Shown here one piece after another: positions 50,601-62,632 of a stretch of DNA of 64,000 nucleotides. Below the pieces are notes generated by a model. That model did not search any database, was not told the DNA's origin, and saw only the letters and a program-made list of their open reading frames with translations. The stretch is from Enoplolaimus lenunculus. Its lineage: Eukaryota; Nematoda; Enoplea; Enoplida; Thoracostomopsidae. The DNA lies in contig JASANG010001367.1 of the NCBI GenBank assembly GCA_030248215.1, forward strand, positions 62,001-126,000, in the 5' to 3' direction. The number at the start of each line of letters is the position of its first letter. The stretch's first letter is position 1. A program made the position numbers and the translations under genes.

Positions 50601-53600
50601 TGTTATCGCAAATGCATGTAGCACCTATGACATATTTTTCGTTACACAGGTTTTGTTAGATGCCGAAACCATAGACGGTAGGCTGTCAATTATAGGCAAA
50701 TTTTGTGGAAACTGGGATGTTTTACTTTGTTTAAATTTTTTATATTCCGTTTGCCGTATTTAACTTATGTTAGGACGGACGTGTAACTGGCAATATGCAG
50801 CATAGGGTTCATAGTGCGTTCCTTAGGTACTGTTACTTTGACAAATAATTGTGGAAATTTTGATTTTTATGCTTGTTGCTAGAGTAAGGAGATTTGAACT
50901 TATTCTCGATTAATGCTATGTTTAGCTCTGAAGAATGGAACTGTTTAGATGAAACGCAACGAAAGGCACTTGGACTAGTGTTTGAACACGATGGCGAATT
51001 TTGGTATGGTTAGTTTGTGAAGCAAGGTGTATTCCTACTATTTAAACGCGTGTAGCACATATCTTCAGTTATCGACTGAGTAGTTTAAATGAGACACACT
51101 AAAATTTTACTAATATTTAGTGGCATTCTTTTGCCATTACTTTCGAGCTAAAACTTAGTAGTTTTTTGTAGTTTTTTGAACATGTTGATTGGGTTTTTTG
51201 AACATTTCAGGATGGCGTTTCGTGATTTTATGAAACATTTGGACAAAGTTGAATTTTGCCACTTGGGACCTGAGGTATTTTTGAGTTGTAACGTATAACC
51301 GACTGGTTTGGTTTGTTAGCATTTTGCTATAGGTGAAGTTGTAGGCTCGCACCCAACGTACATTGTCGATTAATAAGAATGTTAGTAAGACCTCTTATTT
51401 GCCTATGTTCAAAATAGGTGATTATAGGCAGCAGAAGCAGCAACAGGTAGAGAAACTGGCAATAAATGGCAAACAAATTGTTATGAAGGTTCTTGGATAC
51501 GTGGCGCTACTGCTGGTGGCTGTAGAAATCATTTAGGTAAGAAAGAATATTGTATGATTTTGTTTTTAATTTCGATTTGTCTTCCCTTATGAATAATGTA
51601 TTTAGTAGAATTTGAATTGTGTGATATTTTTATTTTAATGCAAAAAATTGAGTTCATTTTTGCTTATTTTATTTTGGGGTTTTATATTCCAAAATCTTGA
51701 GCAGACGGTTTGTAAAATGAATCCAAGTGGTAACAATTTGTCTTGAAGTAATTTCTGGGCATAATTACGTAACATGTAAGATATAGATTCATTATAGCAG
51801 CAAAATGTTTTTATTAACAAGTCAAATTTAATAAAGTTTGTTTGCTTTATTTGTGTAATATTATACAGATACGTTTGCGCACAATCCACAATTCAATATG
51901 ATGCTTCATGAGCCTGATGATAACGCGCAAGATCGTAAATGTACGGTGATTATCGCGTTAATGCAGAAAAATCGGAGACGTATGAAAGCGAGCGGGTCTC
52001 AAATGTTGAATATTGGATTTGCGGTGTACAAGGTTAGAAACTTTTTTAGTTTAGAATTGGAAAAGATTTTTTAAATTCCGAAATAAATCTATTGTACGGT
52101 AAGTCGAAGAATATTGTAAGTTTTAAATGGTAACGTGACAGAAATTTTGTAGTTTTCCGTTTGGTTTAATTTCTGTAGTGGAATATGAGTACTTAGGTAT
52201 ATGGTTGAGCGTTTTGGGCCATTTGAAACGCTGAAAAGATTATTTATTTTTTCCAAATTGTGAAGTACGATTAAATCGGTTTGTTTTGAATTATTAACAC
52301 GGTTGATTTGTTCGTTGTTTTCCGCCCGCAACATGAAGCACTGAAAAGATTTTTAATTCATCAACGTGTGTAGTATGATAAGGTCGAAAAGTGTATATAA
52401 ATTTTTGATGGTACAGCATGGTCGTTGAAATCTGTTAATTTGTCTGAGTAATTAGTGTTATAGTTGAGTGTGCCGCGCAATTTGGAACACCCATTGGATC
52501 GCGAATATTTTCGAACTCACGCCTCTACAGCTCGATCACCGGCGTTCATGAATCTCCGTGAAGTGTCAGCGCGGTTGCGACTTGAACCGGGGGCATACGT
52601 TGTCATACCATCGACATTTGAACCTAATCGCGAAGGCGAATTTTTACTTCGGATTTTCTCAGAGGAGCAAAATGATTTGATGTAAGTCTCGAAGTGCCCA
52701 ATATTATCAAAAAGTGTTTGCTGGAATTGTTGATGGTAGGGTTTTTAACAATCGCGAAGTCGAATTTTTGCTTCGGATTTTCTCAGAGGAGCAAAATGAT
52801 TTGATGTAAGTCTCGAAGTGCCCAATATTATCAAAAAGTGTTTGCTGGAATTGTTGATGGTAGGGTTTTTAACATCTAAATCAGTGAATGGTGTGTTTTG
52901 AAATTTTAGCACATTTTGTGCATAGTTTTGCCTATTTGCTTGCAAATTTAGGGGTCTAAAATTGACTTTATTAGTTAGTATCGCAAACTGTTATTAACTA
53001 TTAATAGATTTTACATACAGGAGGCAATGACGTATGCTAGAAATTCACAAATCTACAATTAGACACTGTTACTACTATAATTTCGTTTTGACGACAAAAA
53101 TGAGCAAAAATTCATAGTTAATGAAGTTTTCGTATTTGCCACACACAAGGACTAAAGATTGAGACAGAGCCATGGATGAAAATGAAATGTCTGGACGAGT
53201 TATATATCATATTGCAATGTTTATTTTTGCGACGCACCCTGAAATACTAGTTTATACGTACCATATAAGGGTGATTTGATTTGGCGTGTTGTATATTACT
53301 TTTTAATTCTGTTTCAGGGAAATGGACCTTGAGACAAGATACGAACCGCCGGTTAGTGCCGTTTACAATGGTTACACCGGAATTTCTGTTTCAGCCGGAT
53401 GTTCTGTTAAAATTCAGTTCGTGTTCCGGTTCCGGCGGTGAAAGACACAGGAACCGAAATTTTGAGGTTTTTCGACAACGTGTGAAGAAATGTTTAAAAA
53501 TAAAAGTTATAAAAGTTACATGTCAAAAATTTTGCTGGAACTCAAGTCAAGTTCTGTTTACTACTTTGTGTTTATCTATAGATTCAGCATATTTTAAAGT

Positions 53601-55874
53601 ATTTGATGCATTTTTTGTAAAACTTGAAAAACTGGCTTGTGAAGACGCAAAACAGTCGATGAACGCTATAGTCAGTTAACAGTAATTCGGTGGTGCAATA
53701 GATTCGCAATTCCGGCTGTGGTTTCTACTTCCTGTGAAATACAATTTATTCCTATTGTAATCCAGCTGTTATCTGTCTTATTTAATATCGGATAATAGTC
53801 GTTTTTTGTTAGAGTTCAGTGTTCCATGTTAATGCTTATGATTATTATAGCGCTGACACACTTGCCAGCTAAATTACAGTAACATAATAATTAAGATTTC
53901 AAGTAATTTTCGAAAATACTATTGATATTGTTTTTAAATTATTGTTTTAGATGGAATGGAACACTTACACGATGCCATCGATGGAAACGGTGATGTCAAA
54001 GCAGTTTGATCGGTTTTCTGGTTCTGATTTTGTCATCGACTGTTGGGATTTACACGCTATGCTTAACGTATCTGTTAAAGCTGCAGTAGGTGAGTGTATG
54101 TTTTAACGATTTAAGAATTTGAAATTTTAAACCAGTGTATGAAATGCTGGAAACGTCTAATTCCTACTTCGGTTTGGATGGGGATGGAAAAAATGAAATT
54201 TCTAAACTTTTATAGTTGTCTTAAAAAAGTAGAGAAATTTACCAGTACAGCAGTACACACGTGAGTCGCACCGAACGTGAGTATCAATGCACCCTGACGT
54301 ATTAATTTTCGACTGTCTGGTGGTATTGTCAGTTTGAGGGTCGTATATTTTGTTTAGGATGTCTAATATTGTTTTAGAGTTGAAGTCGTGTATAGAAATA
54401 TCTAAATTACCACGAATAGTTTATTTCATAGGTGCATAAATCACTGATTTTGCAATCGCTGGTTATTTAAGTTTGTTCCACAGGCATTTCGTGTTATTTT
54501 TTTAGATCCAGCGGCTAAAGCGGCGTTGTATGGTCAAAGCGGTGGTGAAATAACGTTGGACACTTGTCGCAGTATGATTGCGTTGCACGATTTAAGACGG
54601 TCTGGAACACTGGATATCGATGAATTGAATGAATTGTTGAAAAGTGTCCGGTTTTGGACGGTTAGTTTAATCAAGAGCGACTGATTACTCTTAGACAAGA
54701 GTATGCAACCGGGTACATTCTGTGTAGAAACTAATGTAACCAGCGCGCGTTGCGTTGTCCCAGTATTGTGGCTCGTTTAGGAGGGTGTCTCCTTGAGAGG
54801 GGGGGCTCGCAATTCAGAATCATACTTGAATGTACCTGTTTGAACAGGTTGTTTTGTCTGTAATGTAATCGTTTACATTTTAACGTGTTTTAACATAACA
54901 GTGGTATGTTATCCCGCGGAAATTCCTATAACTTGCATTTATGCATCATCCACTCTTGTTTTAATCAACAGTGAATAATGCATGTGGATAAGAGCATGCA
55001 ACAGGGCAAATTTAATGTGACTGAATGTATCCGACTAGTGTTGCATTTAGTTACAAACACACCAAATTTGTGGAGCATTTATTGTTTGATATAACTTCAT
55101 AGTTTGATTATGGTCAGTCGGCAATGTAAACGACGTTGCCCAAGATAAATTCAGGTAACTGCGTTCTTTCAAGGTTTAGTCCGACGAAAGCCTTGACGAG
55201 GAGGCTTATTATTTATTATGATTGCTAAGACGCGAGGAAGATGCTATTATGAACTGTATCAATTTGTGTGGATACTTACTCTGTGATGTTTATTGTTTTC
55301 GCATTTTATAGGATATCTTCCACGCATGCGATCGACAAAAATGTGGCTCAATTTCAGCGTTTGGGCTACGGTCAGCTTTGGAAAGAGCAGGTTTGTTTGT
55401 TGTTTTTAACTGATAATGGTTTTCGTAGAAACTTTGCTGGATTGACTGGTTATGCGTTACATTGGCAAGGGGGTTTATGAAGAATTTATGATATATGCAG
55501 GCTAGTCATTGGGTTACGGTGGTCGATCTAAGCGACAGTGCGACGGCAGTTATAAACATTTTAGCCGTCTAGTACTACAAATTTGAGGATATGTGTGTTG
55601 TACTGGACGGACTTAATTTCAGGCTATCAATTGCATTCGCAAGTGCTCAAAACCTTGGTGCTGCGTTATGCGTTAAAAGACGGCTCATTGACCTACAACG
55701 ATTTTATTGCGTGCGTAGTAAAACTTACTACGATTCTTGGTATGTAAAAATAACTTTTCAAGATTTTATTAAAGTTATCCAGCAAATCTAATGTTTCAGT
55801 TTGATATATTTGAAAACTTTGGCAAATTCGCAGCATTTAACTTAGATTAAGTCTTGTCGTAATCTCATTGGTTA

Positions 55875-55913
<39 letters not shown>

Positions 55914-55914
55914 A

Positions 55915-55948
<34 letters not shown>

Positions 55949-56901
55949 CGTCAATGTAAGTGATACCACAGTCGAGATGCGACCGGGTGTTGAAAATGCT
56001 GCAGGATATCGTAACCAGAGTTGGATGTAACTTTTCACTGGATGTTAAAAAGGAACCGGATACTCGGTGACTTCCTGAGCGTTATGATAAAATTTTCATA
56101 ACTACTGTTCAAGGGCATTATGCTTTGAATAGTTAACTTTAATGTTACTTCTTTGTTTTGAAAGCCTATTAGTTTGCTAAACGAGATAATAATGAACGTA
56201 GTTATAGTTGGACGTTATCGTGAATTCTTTATCTTTTCTTTAGTTTATTGTGTGTGTGATCTATTTTATTCATTGAAATTCAGTCGCTTTTTCAAAATTT
56301 TCAGAAGTTTTTGAAGAACGTGATCCGTTTGATACTGGAACTGCGGAATTTGATTTGGATGCGGTATGTTACTGTTTTCTATTAAAAATAATTTTAAATT
56401 TTGTTAAAAAATGACCAATTCTTGCATGATTTGCAGTAGAAATATGACATGTACGAAACAGCACCCACTTTAATTAGTAATTTTCGGCTCTAAACGTAGC
56501 GACATGAAGGTGTAGTTTTGAACGTCACATATGTTTGGGCTGGAAACGTGCGTAACGATGCGTAATGGGTTAACAATTGTGAAAGTTCACAGCGTTACTA
56601 GAAAACGTGAGTCGTTACGCGGTTTTGCAGCGTAATTTTATATACATTGAAGTGTATACAAATCTGAGGGTATATGGAGTCATTAATAAAAAATTAGCAT
56701 CGCTGCGTAACTAACTGGTTAAGGCAGCAGGCCAGACCCAGTTATTTGACGTGGGTTTGACCTCACTTCATCCACAGCAAAATTTTCGCGGCGCGTCTTA
56801 TGTTAATGTATCAACTTACTTAGAGTTAAATTTAATTTGTTAATTAAAAATAGTAATTTGCTTAAAAATTTCAGTGGATCGAACTAACAATGTATGCTTG
56901 A
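44551..56901 (+). CDS. CAPN-like: Classical calpain cysteine protease with penta-EF-hand domain, 22 exons
   Basis: Cytosolic Ca2+-dependent thiol protease. Exons: 44551-44793, 46170-46314, 46923-47048, 47517-47800, 48010-48079, 48673-48794, 49103-49236, 49652-49829, 50104-50184, 50395-50483, 50926-51003, 51211-51274, 51428-51536, 51869-52032, 52464-52681, 53318-53351, 53951-54089, 54506-54660, 55312-55390, 55623-55739, 56305-56363, 56875-56901. Total 2715 nt, 904 codons plus stop; all phases join. Catalytic triad: Cys about 292 ([11 protein letters not shown]), His about 452 (VKGHAYSIT), Asn about 476 (RLRNPWG). The C2-like domain III ends near [20 protein letters not shown]. The PEF domain closes with the family ending WIELTMYA. 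About 200 residues precede the protease core. The first exon and the start of exon 9 (weak TTTATTTAAG acceptor) are the least secure. Human classical calpains have 700-820 residues. Confidence 0.93.
45670..45860. repeat. Compound GAAGCCAAAAA / TTTTTGGCTTC repeat in calpain intron 1
   Basis: At least five copies of a GAAGC(C)AAAAA(A)GCTTC-type palindromic word, linked by AGTGTCC/GGACAC words, in both orientations. A neighbouring block (45858-45915) also occurs at 18598-18660. Confidence 0.75.
48119..48283. repeat. Dispersed inverted-repeat element, family E, copy 3 (calpain intron 5)
   Basis: Starts GGGCTCATATTCTCAGATGC and ends ACAGTTGAGAATATAGACC. Lies just after calpain exon 5. Confidence 0.6.
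52626..52873 (+). repeat. 124-bp tandem duplication across the calpain exon 15 donor
   Basis: Units 52626-52749 and 52750-52873 are direct copies differing at only two bases as read. Each unit holds the last 56 bases of exon 15 (coding [16 protein letters not shown]), its GTAAGT donor, and the first bases of the intron. The second unit therefore offers a second copy of the exon end and donor inside the intron. Confidence 0.93.
55874..55949. repeat. ATT trinucleotide microsatellite (calpain intron 20)
   Basis: About 75 bp of ATT repeats with one interruption. Confidence 0.97.
56703..56775 (+). repeat. Second tRNA-like segment (calpain last intron)
   Basis: TAACTAACTGGTTAAGGCAG resembles an A box and GTGGGTTTGACCTC a degenerate B box at the usual spacing. 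Lies in the intron before the final calpain exon. Probably a SINE head. Confidence 0.45.
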
Positions 56902-57354
56902 TGTTGATTTTCGTTCTGCAGATGATAAGGTCAACAACGAAGTGTTTTACGATTGCTATGCTTTTTCACTTTAAACCTCAATTTTTGATTTTCTAATAAT
57001 AATTTTACAAACATATTCCGCGTGTTTTTTGCGCTTTATTTTGATCTGTTTTATGCTTTAATACGGTTTCGAATTTTAGTGCTTTAGTGTGGTATGTTTT
57101 TCTTATATCGGTATATATTGATAGTTGGATCAGTGTTGATTTTAGGGGCGTAGCAGTAGGCTAGGCATGTTCGGCATGTTCTTAAAAATAAACGTAGCTC
57201 AAGGATGAATATGAGCTAAGCCTAAGCCTAGGCGAAAATTAGTCTAAAGCTTAAGTCTATCTGTTGCATCCTCATTAAAAACCGGGACGCCCTTATAAGC
57301 AACATTGGTTGATTTTTGATACCGTTTAAATTTGGTTTGTTTCCTGTATGGATA

Positions 57355-57722
57355 GGTGCAACGCGGAACTCGATTATACCGGAATCGGAAATACAAATTT
57401 TGTGACTATACTGGTAATTTGTATTAACAAGATAATGTTGATTAAGAGTGTCTGTTGGTTGGCACCAATTCTCAATAACGTCGCGTGAACAATTTGGCAA
57501 TAATGTTTTGGTTCTGTAAAGCAAACTACAATCAAATATTGATAAGTTAACGCACCGAAAACAATTTAATAGATAAATTATGCATAATTTTTAGGCAACA
57601 CATCACAACAAGTATATATGTCTAAAATTAAAATGTCAAAATTCCGATTAAGATTGTTTGTGCAGTCGCAACCGGAACTCGTTTTGAATCAGAATTCAAA
57701 TCGGAATTCCCGTTGCTCCCGG
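57355..57722. repeat. Family F-like element
   Basis: GGTGCAACGCGGAACTCG at the left and AATTCCCGTTGCTCCCGG at the right, with GGAATCGGAA/CAGAATTCAAATCGG words. Degenerate ends. Confidence 0.55.
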
Positions 57723-57840
57723 CGGTATGGCCAGTAATAGAATGGTCAGATATTATGATTGTTGTCGCGATTTATTGTTCTATATACTTGATTAATCTGA
57801 GTTGTGTTAAGTTTACTTGTAGCGCTTTGAATTTTGAGAA

Positions 57841-58040
57841 TATGTAAAGATCAGAGGTGGAACAGTATTGTTAGCATATTCCTAAGCCTAAGTCTAACAC
57901 TAAGCCTAAGCCTAAGCGCAAGATTGAGCATACTCTTAAGCCTAAGCCTAAGCCTAAGTCAAGCAAAAAAATTAGTCTAGAGTTTAAACTTACTCATTTC
58001 TAGTCGAACAGAAAAATGTTCCGCCCCTGCTCTTTACATG
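57841..58040 (+). repeat. MITE family A, full copy with long CCTAAG array
   Basis: Left TATGTAAAGATCAGAGGTGG, right CCGCCCCTGCTCTTTACATG. The interior has two runs of CCTAAG hexamers. Confidence 0.87.
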
Positions 58041-58232
58041 GGACCATTTTTGGAACAAATTTGGTCTGTTTTTTAAACGTGAGCAAAGTCATTGATTCTT
58101 GTTTTTTGTGCTCCGGTATTTTCGTCAAACGCAGAGTGTTCTTTTTGCATATTTACTGAATTTTTCAATTTTGAACAGTTTGGAATTGTTGTATAAGCTG
58201 CATTTGTATCGCTTCGTTATGTATAATTTGCC

Positions 58233-58423
58233 AAAGTAAAGAACATGGGCGGAACAGTATTATTCGCATATTACTAAGCATAAACCTATGCCTAATCCGA
58301 AGCGTAACAACGAGCATATTCCTAAGCCTAAGCAAAGCCTAAGCCAAGCAAAAATTAGTCTAAAGCTTAAGCTTACTCTATTGCAGTCCCACAGAAAAAC
58401 TCTTCGACGCTGATTTTCACATG
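58233..58423 (+). repeat. MITE family A, full copy
   Basis: Left AGTAAAGAACATGGGCGGAA, right CTGATTTTCACATG, with the usual GCATATTCCTAAG and AGTCTAAAGCTTAAGCTTAC interior. Only about 190 bp from the previous copy, in the same orientation. Confidence 0.83.
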
Positions 58424-59146
58424 GGTCGTATAATGAAAGATGGGGAAATGTAATACGCAAATGTTAAGACAACAGTCGTTATGTTATTGTGTTTGTGTTG
58501 TATAAAATATTTTTTCGGTATTTTAATTTTTAAAATATTCTAATTGTAGCAAATAGAACTTTTACTATCTACTCACTAAAAATTATATTTAATATTAAGT
58601 AAATCTGTTGCCGAATTAAGTGTCGGTTTTACTTACTGTGGTGCTTGGCAAGGTTTTACTTCATTTTGAGCAAACAAAAAACTCTTTGCTTTACATTTAC
58701 TTATTTAATCGGAAAATGACAGCAGTAGTTTTACTTTACATTATTTAAGCAAAGATTTACTCAATATTTAGTATATACTCTTATACGTAAAAAAACTAGT
58801 AAAATATAACTAAACTATTTTAAGTAAAGTGTTTTTACAGAGTACGATTTGAAACTTTTATGTTGTTACAATATTTACATGATTTTTATAATCGGTACCA
58901 GCTGTAACGCTTTTGCTTAAAATCTACATTTTATTTATGGTAATCATAAGCTTTTAGTATTATGCAGAATATTTATACTATTATTTATGTTGTATATTGC
59001 GAGTACGCAGCCGCCATGAATGCTTTGAAAGTAAACGTATGTCTCCGAAATGTTTGTTGAGCCGCTACGCGAATACGGTTATGTTAAATTTTGGGCACAC
59101 TGTCTTTTTCGAGCTGTAAACGTGTATTCTCATGTTACTTTCAGGG

Positions 59147-59275
59147 CCGTCCCGGTTTGTGGAGGAATACAGTCTAGACTACATTATTTTGCTTAGGGTT
59201 AGACTTAGGCTTAGGAATACGCTTAATCGACTGTTATGGTGCTAAAAGTAACAGCCCTGTGAGATTTCCTGTAAA
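59147..59275 (-). repeat. MITE related to family A (CCCGTCCCGG subfamily)
   Basis: GGGCCGTCCCGGTTTGTGG, GTCTAGACTACATTATTTTG, TTAGGC words and AAAAGTAACAGCCCTG. The same plan is seen at about 62246-62420, so this is a second subfamily with different ends. Confidence 0.55.
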
Positions 59276-59656
59276 ATTCTATAATCGAAACATAAAGTAC
59301 ACCGATTTATATCGGAAACGGATATCCGTAAAAGTAAAACGAAACGCGCTAAACAAATAAATTTTGCAAAATCATGCAAAATTTTACTACCGAAGTTTTA
59401 CTTGCGATGCAGAATTTTAGAATTGATTTGAATCCTTTGTTTCATTTTCGTTTTTCATTTTTGCTTCGCAATTTGATGAGGCGTTTTCCTGTACAGCTGT
59501 AGACCAGGGTTATTGGTTAACGTCAGGGCCAAGCCCCATTTGTTTGCGATTTGTTCGTGACGCAACAACCGATACTTGGTGATTTTAGATTTGTCATTAT
59601 CTGTAAATAAACTTCATAAGAGGACTGCAAGCAAGTGGCCAAGAAAGTTAAGAAAA

Positions 59657-59843
59657 ATGTTGTGAACAGGGGCGGAACAGTGTTATAAGCATGTTCCTAA
59701 GTAAGCTTATGTCTAAGCCTAAAGCGTAAGAATGAGCATATTCCTAAGACTAAGCCTATACCAAACAAAAAAAATAGTGTAAAGCTTAAGCTTACTCTAT
59801 TGCAGACCCACAGAAAAACAGTTCCGCCCCTGATCTTTACATG
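59657..59843 (+). repeat. MITE family A, full copy
   Basis: Left ATGTTGTGAACAGGGGCGGA, right GTTCCGCCCCTGATCTTTAC-ATG, with the TTGCAGACCCACAGAAAAAC block before the right end. Confidence 0.86.
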
Positions 59844-60273
59844 CGCCAATCTCATGAACAGACGCTTAAAATATGTTATTAATACCACATCTGCTTAGCC
59901 GTCGAACAATGTCGTCTTCCGTGACCTATTTAAAACTTTGAAAAAGGTATGGCGTGTAAAGTTGCCCCTTTCAAACATACACTACACTTTGAGGTACTTA
60001 GAGCAACCTGCATACATACATGAATTATATACACAATGTACGATAAACTATTACGCGTATGCGCAGTGCAAAATGTACACAAAACGTGGGAGCCCGCTTG
60101 GGTTCGAGCTTCAAGCTTCTATATCAGAACGACGATGGTCCACGCCTTCAACTCGTGAAGCTGTTGGGATCCTGGCTTGAAACTGGTTCATATACATTGA
60201 TACATATTTACCTGCGAAAAAATTATCGAAAATTGCTGATTGCAGACTTTAAAAAATGACAATAATTTCTTAC

Positions 60274-62205
60274 CTGAGTGCAAGCACAACGATTGTCTTT
60301 CACGTATTTGTCTCAGACACAACGACGTGTAAACCAAAACAACTGGATTTCGTTGGGCGTTTTCTAACTTTAGCATTGAGCAGTAAGCCGAGAAGCCGCC
60401 GTCCATAAATTCAAAGTGTCTAAAATTTAGAATATATTGGGAAATACTTGACGGAACGTTGTTCTGTGCGACTTCAATAGAGTAAACTTAAGCTTTAGAC
60501 TATTTTTTGCTTAAATTTAGACTTTAGGTATTGACTCATTATTCTTACGCTCAGGTTTCTTAGGCTTTTACTTAGGAGTATGCTTATGCTACTGTTACGG
60601 TCCTGTTTTTTTCACAATTTTAACAGCGTCACCAAAATTTTCTGTAAATGGTTGTAAATGGTATAGTATAAACTTACAGCAATTACGCCTTATGACAACG
60701 ACTTTTAATACCTTGGAAATGCGCTCATATCAAGTCTACAAAGCGTTAACAGTCCACACGCGCCGGCTCTCACAACCGTAATGATACTAGAAATTAGGCC
60801 CATTGCAGCGTTGATGAATATCATAAAATATGACATGACGAAAAATGCTCTTCTAAAACGAAGTCAATAAATTTTATAGTTTGAATTTTAATCGTTTCTA
60901 AATATAATTTCCGTAGCTTACATTCGTAGCGGCACATGTAAAGATCTCAGGTGCGGAACGTTTTTCTGTGCGACTGCCACAGAGTAAGCTTAAGATTTGC
61001 GTACATTTTTGCTTAGGCTTAGGCTTAAATATAAACTAATTCTTACGTTTATGTATAAACTCATTCTTATGCTTAGGCTTAGGCTTAGACTTAGAAATAT
61101 GCTTATACTATTGTTACGACCCTGTTCTATACATACATAGGCCTTAGTAGCTATAATAGTATTTTAGATATTTTGCGTCAGTTAAACGGGTTCCGTTCAC
61201 AAAACATGTACAAATAGTGATTTGAATGGGCTGTTTAAAACAATAGCAACCAGCTAAAATATTTAACTTTACCGTTTACATTAGGTTGGATTAGCAAATT
61301 TTCAGCCCAAATATAAATTTAGCTCTCCTTGCGCAAGGTCACCGAATCAAATTTTCTAAAAACCTAAAACCAGAAACACTAACCTGTTATCGATTGCGAG
61401 CACCAGTTTTCCGGTTTCGTGCTTCTGTAAGAAACAAAATCGAACCAGAAAGCTTTGTATCTGTCGTATGATCAAAAGCGAAAATAGTCCCGGTCTAGAA
61501 AAAAAGAGTGCAAAATTAGTAAAACCAACAAGTGGTTCAAATTTTAGTTATATGAACCTTCGGCATAGTCGATAATTTTAGTTTGATGAGATGGTTGCAG
61601 CTTGTTTTTGTGGATGGTTTTGTTTAGCATTTTTATTCTTGCATAAAATTCGGCTTAAAAATTCGACTATTAAGACTCTATAGGAAGACATTTCTTAAAC
61701 TAAATTCGGTTTGCGGAACTAAAACAGTTGTGTCACACACTAATAATTCATTTTAACTAAAATTTCACATTCGAAAAATGATTTCTGATATTCTACACCT
61801 TGTACACAATATAATGTGGAGGATGCATTAAAACCATAGCGCTGTTGATTTTCGCAAACTTTCTAAATTTAGCGAACCCAAAACAATCAGGATGTAAATT
61901 TTATTTTCTTTCCGCAGAACAATAACATATCTGTTCAAAGAAAATATATATTGTAAATAAAGTAATGCTGGAAAGTTGCCCAAAATACGTATGTGATGCA
62001 TTCTAGCTTTAATTATAAGATTAGTCTTTACAACTCACGCAATCATTTCTAAAGTCCAAAACAAAAGTTTATAGTACGAGTATCTAGCTATCAGTGCGAC
62101 GTATACAACAGCTGCAAGCGATAGAACCAGCACCAATGAAAACGTTAGAGCGAATCCTGAAACTGCGTACCCAACTTGATAGCCAATGAAACGAGTTGCT
62201 TGATT
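60274..62205 (-). CDS. STRA6-like: STRA6-like retinol-binding-protein receptor, C-terminal exons only
   Basis: Multipass plasma-membrane receptor family that moves retinol from RBP into cells. Four joined exons on the minus strand: 62039-62205, 61384-61494, 60712-60852, 60274-60419, all GT-AG with consistent phases (0, 2, 2, 2, ending 1), about 188 residues. The protein runs from TRFIGYQVGYAVSGF through SFLVRFCFLQKHETGKL, LAIDNRRAFFVMSYF and a membrane segment to HFEFMDGGFSAYCSML and NPVVLVYTSLCL. Human STRA6 shows the same order (AYQTAF, HWVFLETHDGHPQL, TNRRVLYAATF, LDPGYYTYRNFL, HPAMTAFCSLL). Several membrane spans are evident. The end of the gene (the exon with the R-W-LAYTL-NP tail of the family) and all N-terminal exons were not found; the latter probably lie beyond 64000 or are too diverged. 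It is convergent with calpain. Confidence 0.82.
60452..60610 (-). repeat. MITE family A, reverse copy (beside STRA6-like exon)
   Basis: CGGAACGTTGTTCTGTGCGA at the left, AGTAAACTTAAGCTTTAGAC, TTAGGC words, and GTTACGGTCCTG at the right. Lies in the intron between the 60712 and 60274 exons. Confidence 0.72.
60935..61138 (-). repeat. MITE family A, reverse copy (STRA6-like intron)
   Basis: Left CATGTAAAGATCTCAGGTGC, right TTACGACCCTGTTCTATACAT, with several TTAGGC repeats inside. Confidence 0.82.
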
Positions 62206-62245
62206 CTGTAAATATATTACCGTTTATACGTACCATATTACTTTT

Positions 62246-62420
62246 AGTCCCGTCCCGGTGTCTGATGGGTCTGTAAAAGTGTAGGCTTTGATTCTAGACT
62301 ACATTTTTTGTTTAGGCATCCTAAGGCTTGTAGGAATACACTTTTGCAACGCTTAGGCTTAGGCTTTATGCTTTGGAATATATGCATTTAATCTACTGTT
62401 ACCGCCCTAAAAGTAAAATT
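62246..62420 (-). repeat. MITE related to family A (CCCGTCCCGG subfamily), second copy
   Basis: TTTTAGTCCCGTCCCGGTGT at the left and GTTACCGCCCTAAAAGTAAA at the right form inverted ends; TTAGGC and CTAAGG words lie between. It begins about 40 bp upstream of the 62205 STRA6-like exon. Confidence 0.6.
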
Positions 62421-62519
62421 AGTCGTTTATACCGCGATATAAGTAAGTTTAAAATCATAAAACAATTATTAAATTCAATTATGAAATTCTACAACAATTG
62501 AAAATTCTATCATAGCTCA

Positions 62520-62632
62520 TCAGCAAAGAATCGGTAATTTTTTTGCAGTGCCGATGCCGATGTCGATACGCACGAAAAATGCCGATTATTACCGATACCG
62601 ATGCTGATGCCGATTAATCGGCACATTCCTAT
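62520..62632. repeat. Partial family G element
   Basis: AGCAAAGAATCGGTAATTTT, GCAGTGCCGATGCCGATG and GCCGATTAATCGGCACATTC-CTA match the right end of the element at 38698-39105; the left part is absent. Confidence 0.8.

Larger units (their letters stand above)
56902..60273. other. Region between the convergent calpain and STRA6-like genes
   Basis: Holds MITE copies (57355-57722, 57841-58040, 58233-58423, 59657-59843) and AT-rich sequence with many AGTAAA-like words at 58550-58860. A 3'-terminal STRA6-like exon should lie here but was not identified. An AATAAA at 57187-57192 could serve calpain but sits in repeat-like sequence. Confidence 0.5.

Noticed and set aside
59866-59934. Candidate terminal STRA6-like exon on the minus strand
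   Set aside because: A good acceptor gives only 15 codons and a stop, without the RW-LAYTL-NP motif expected at the end of the family.
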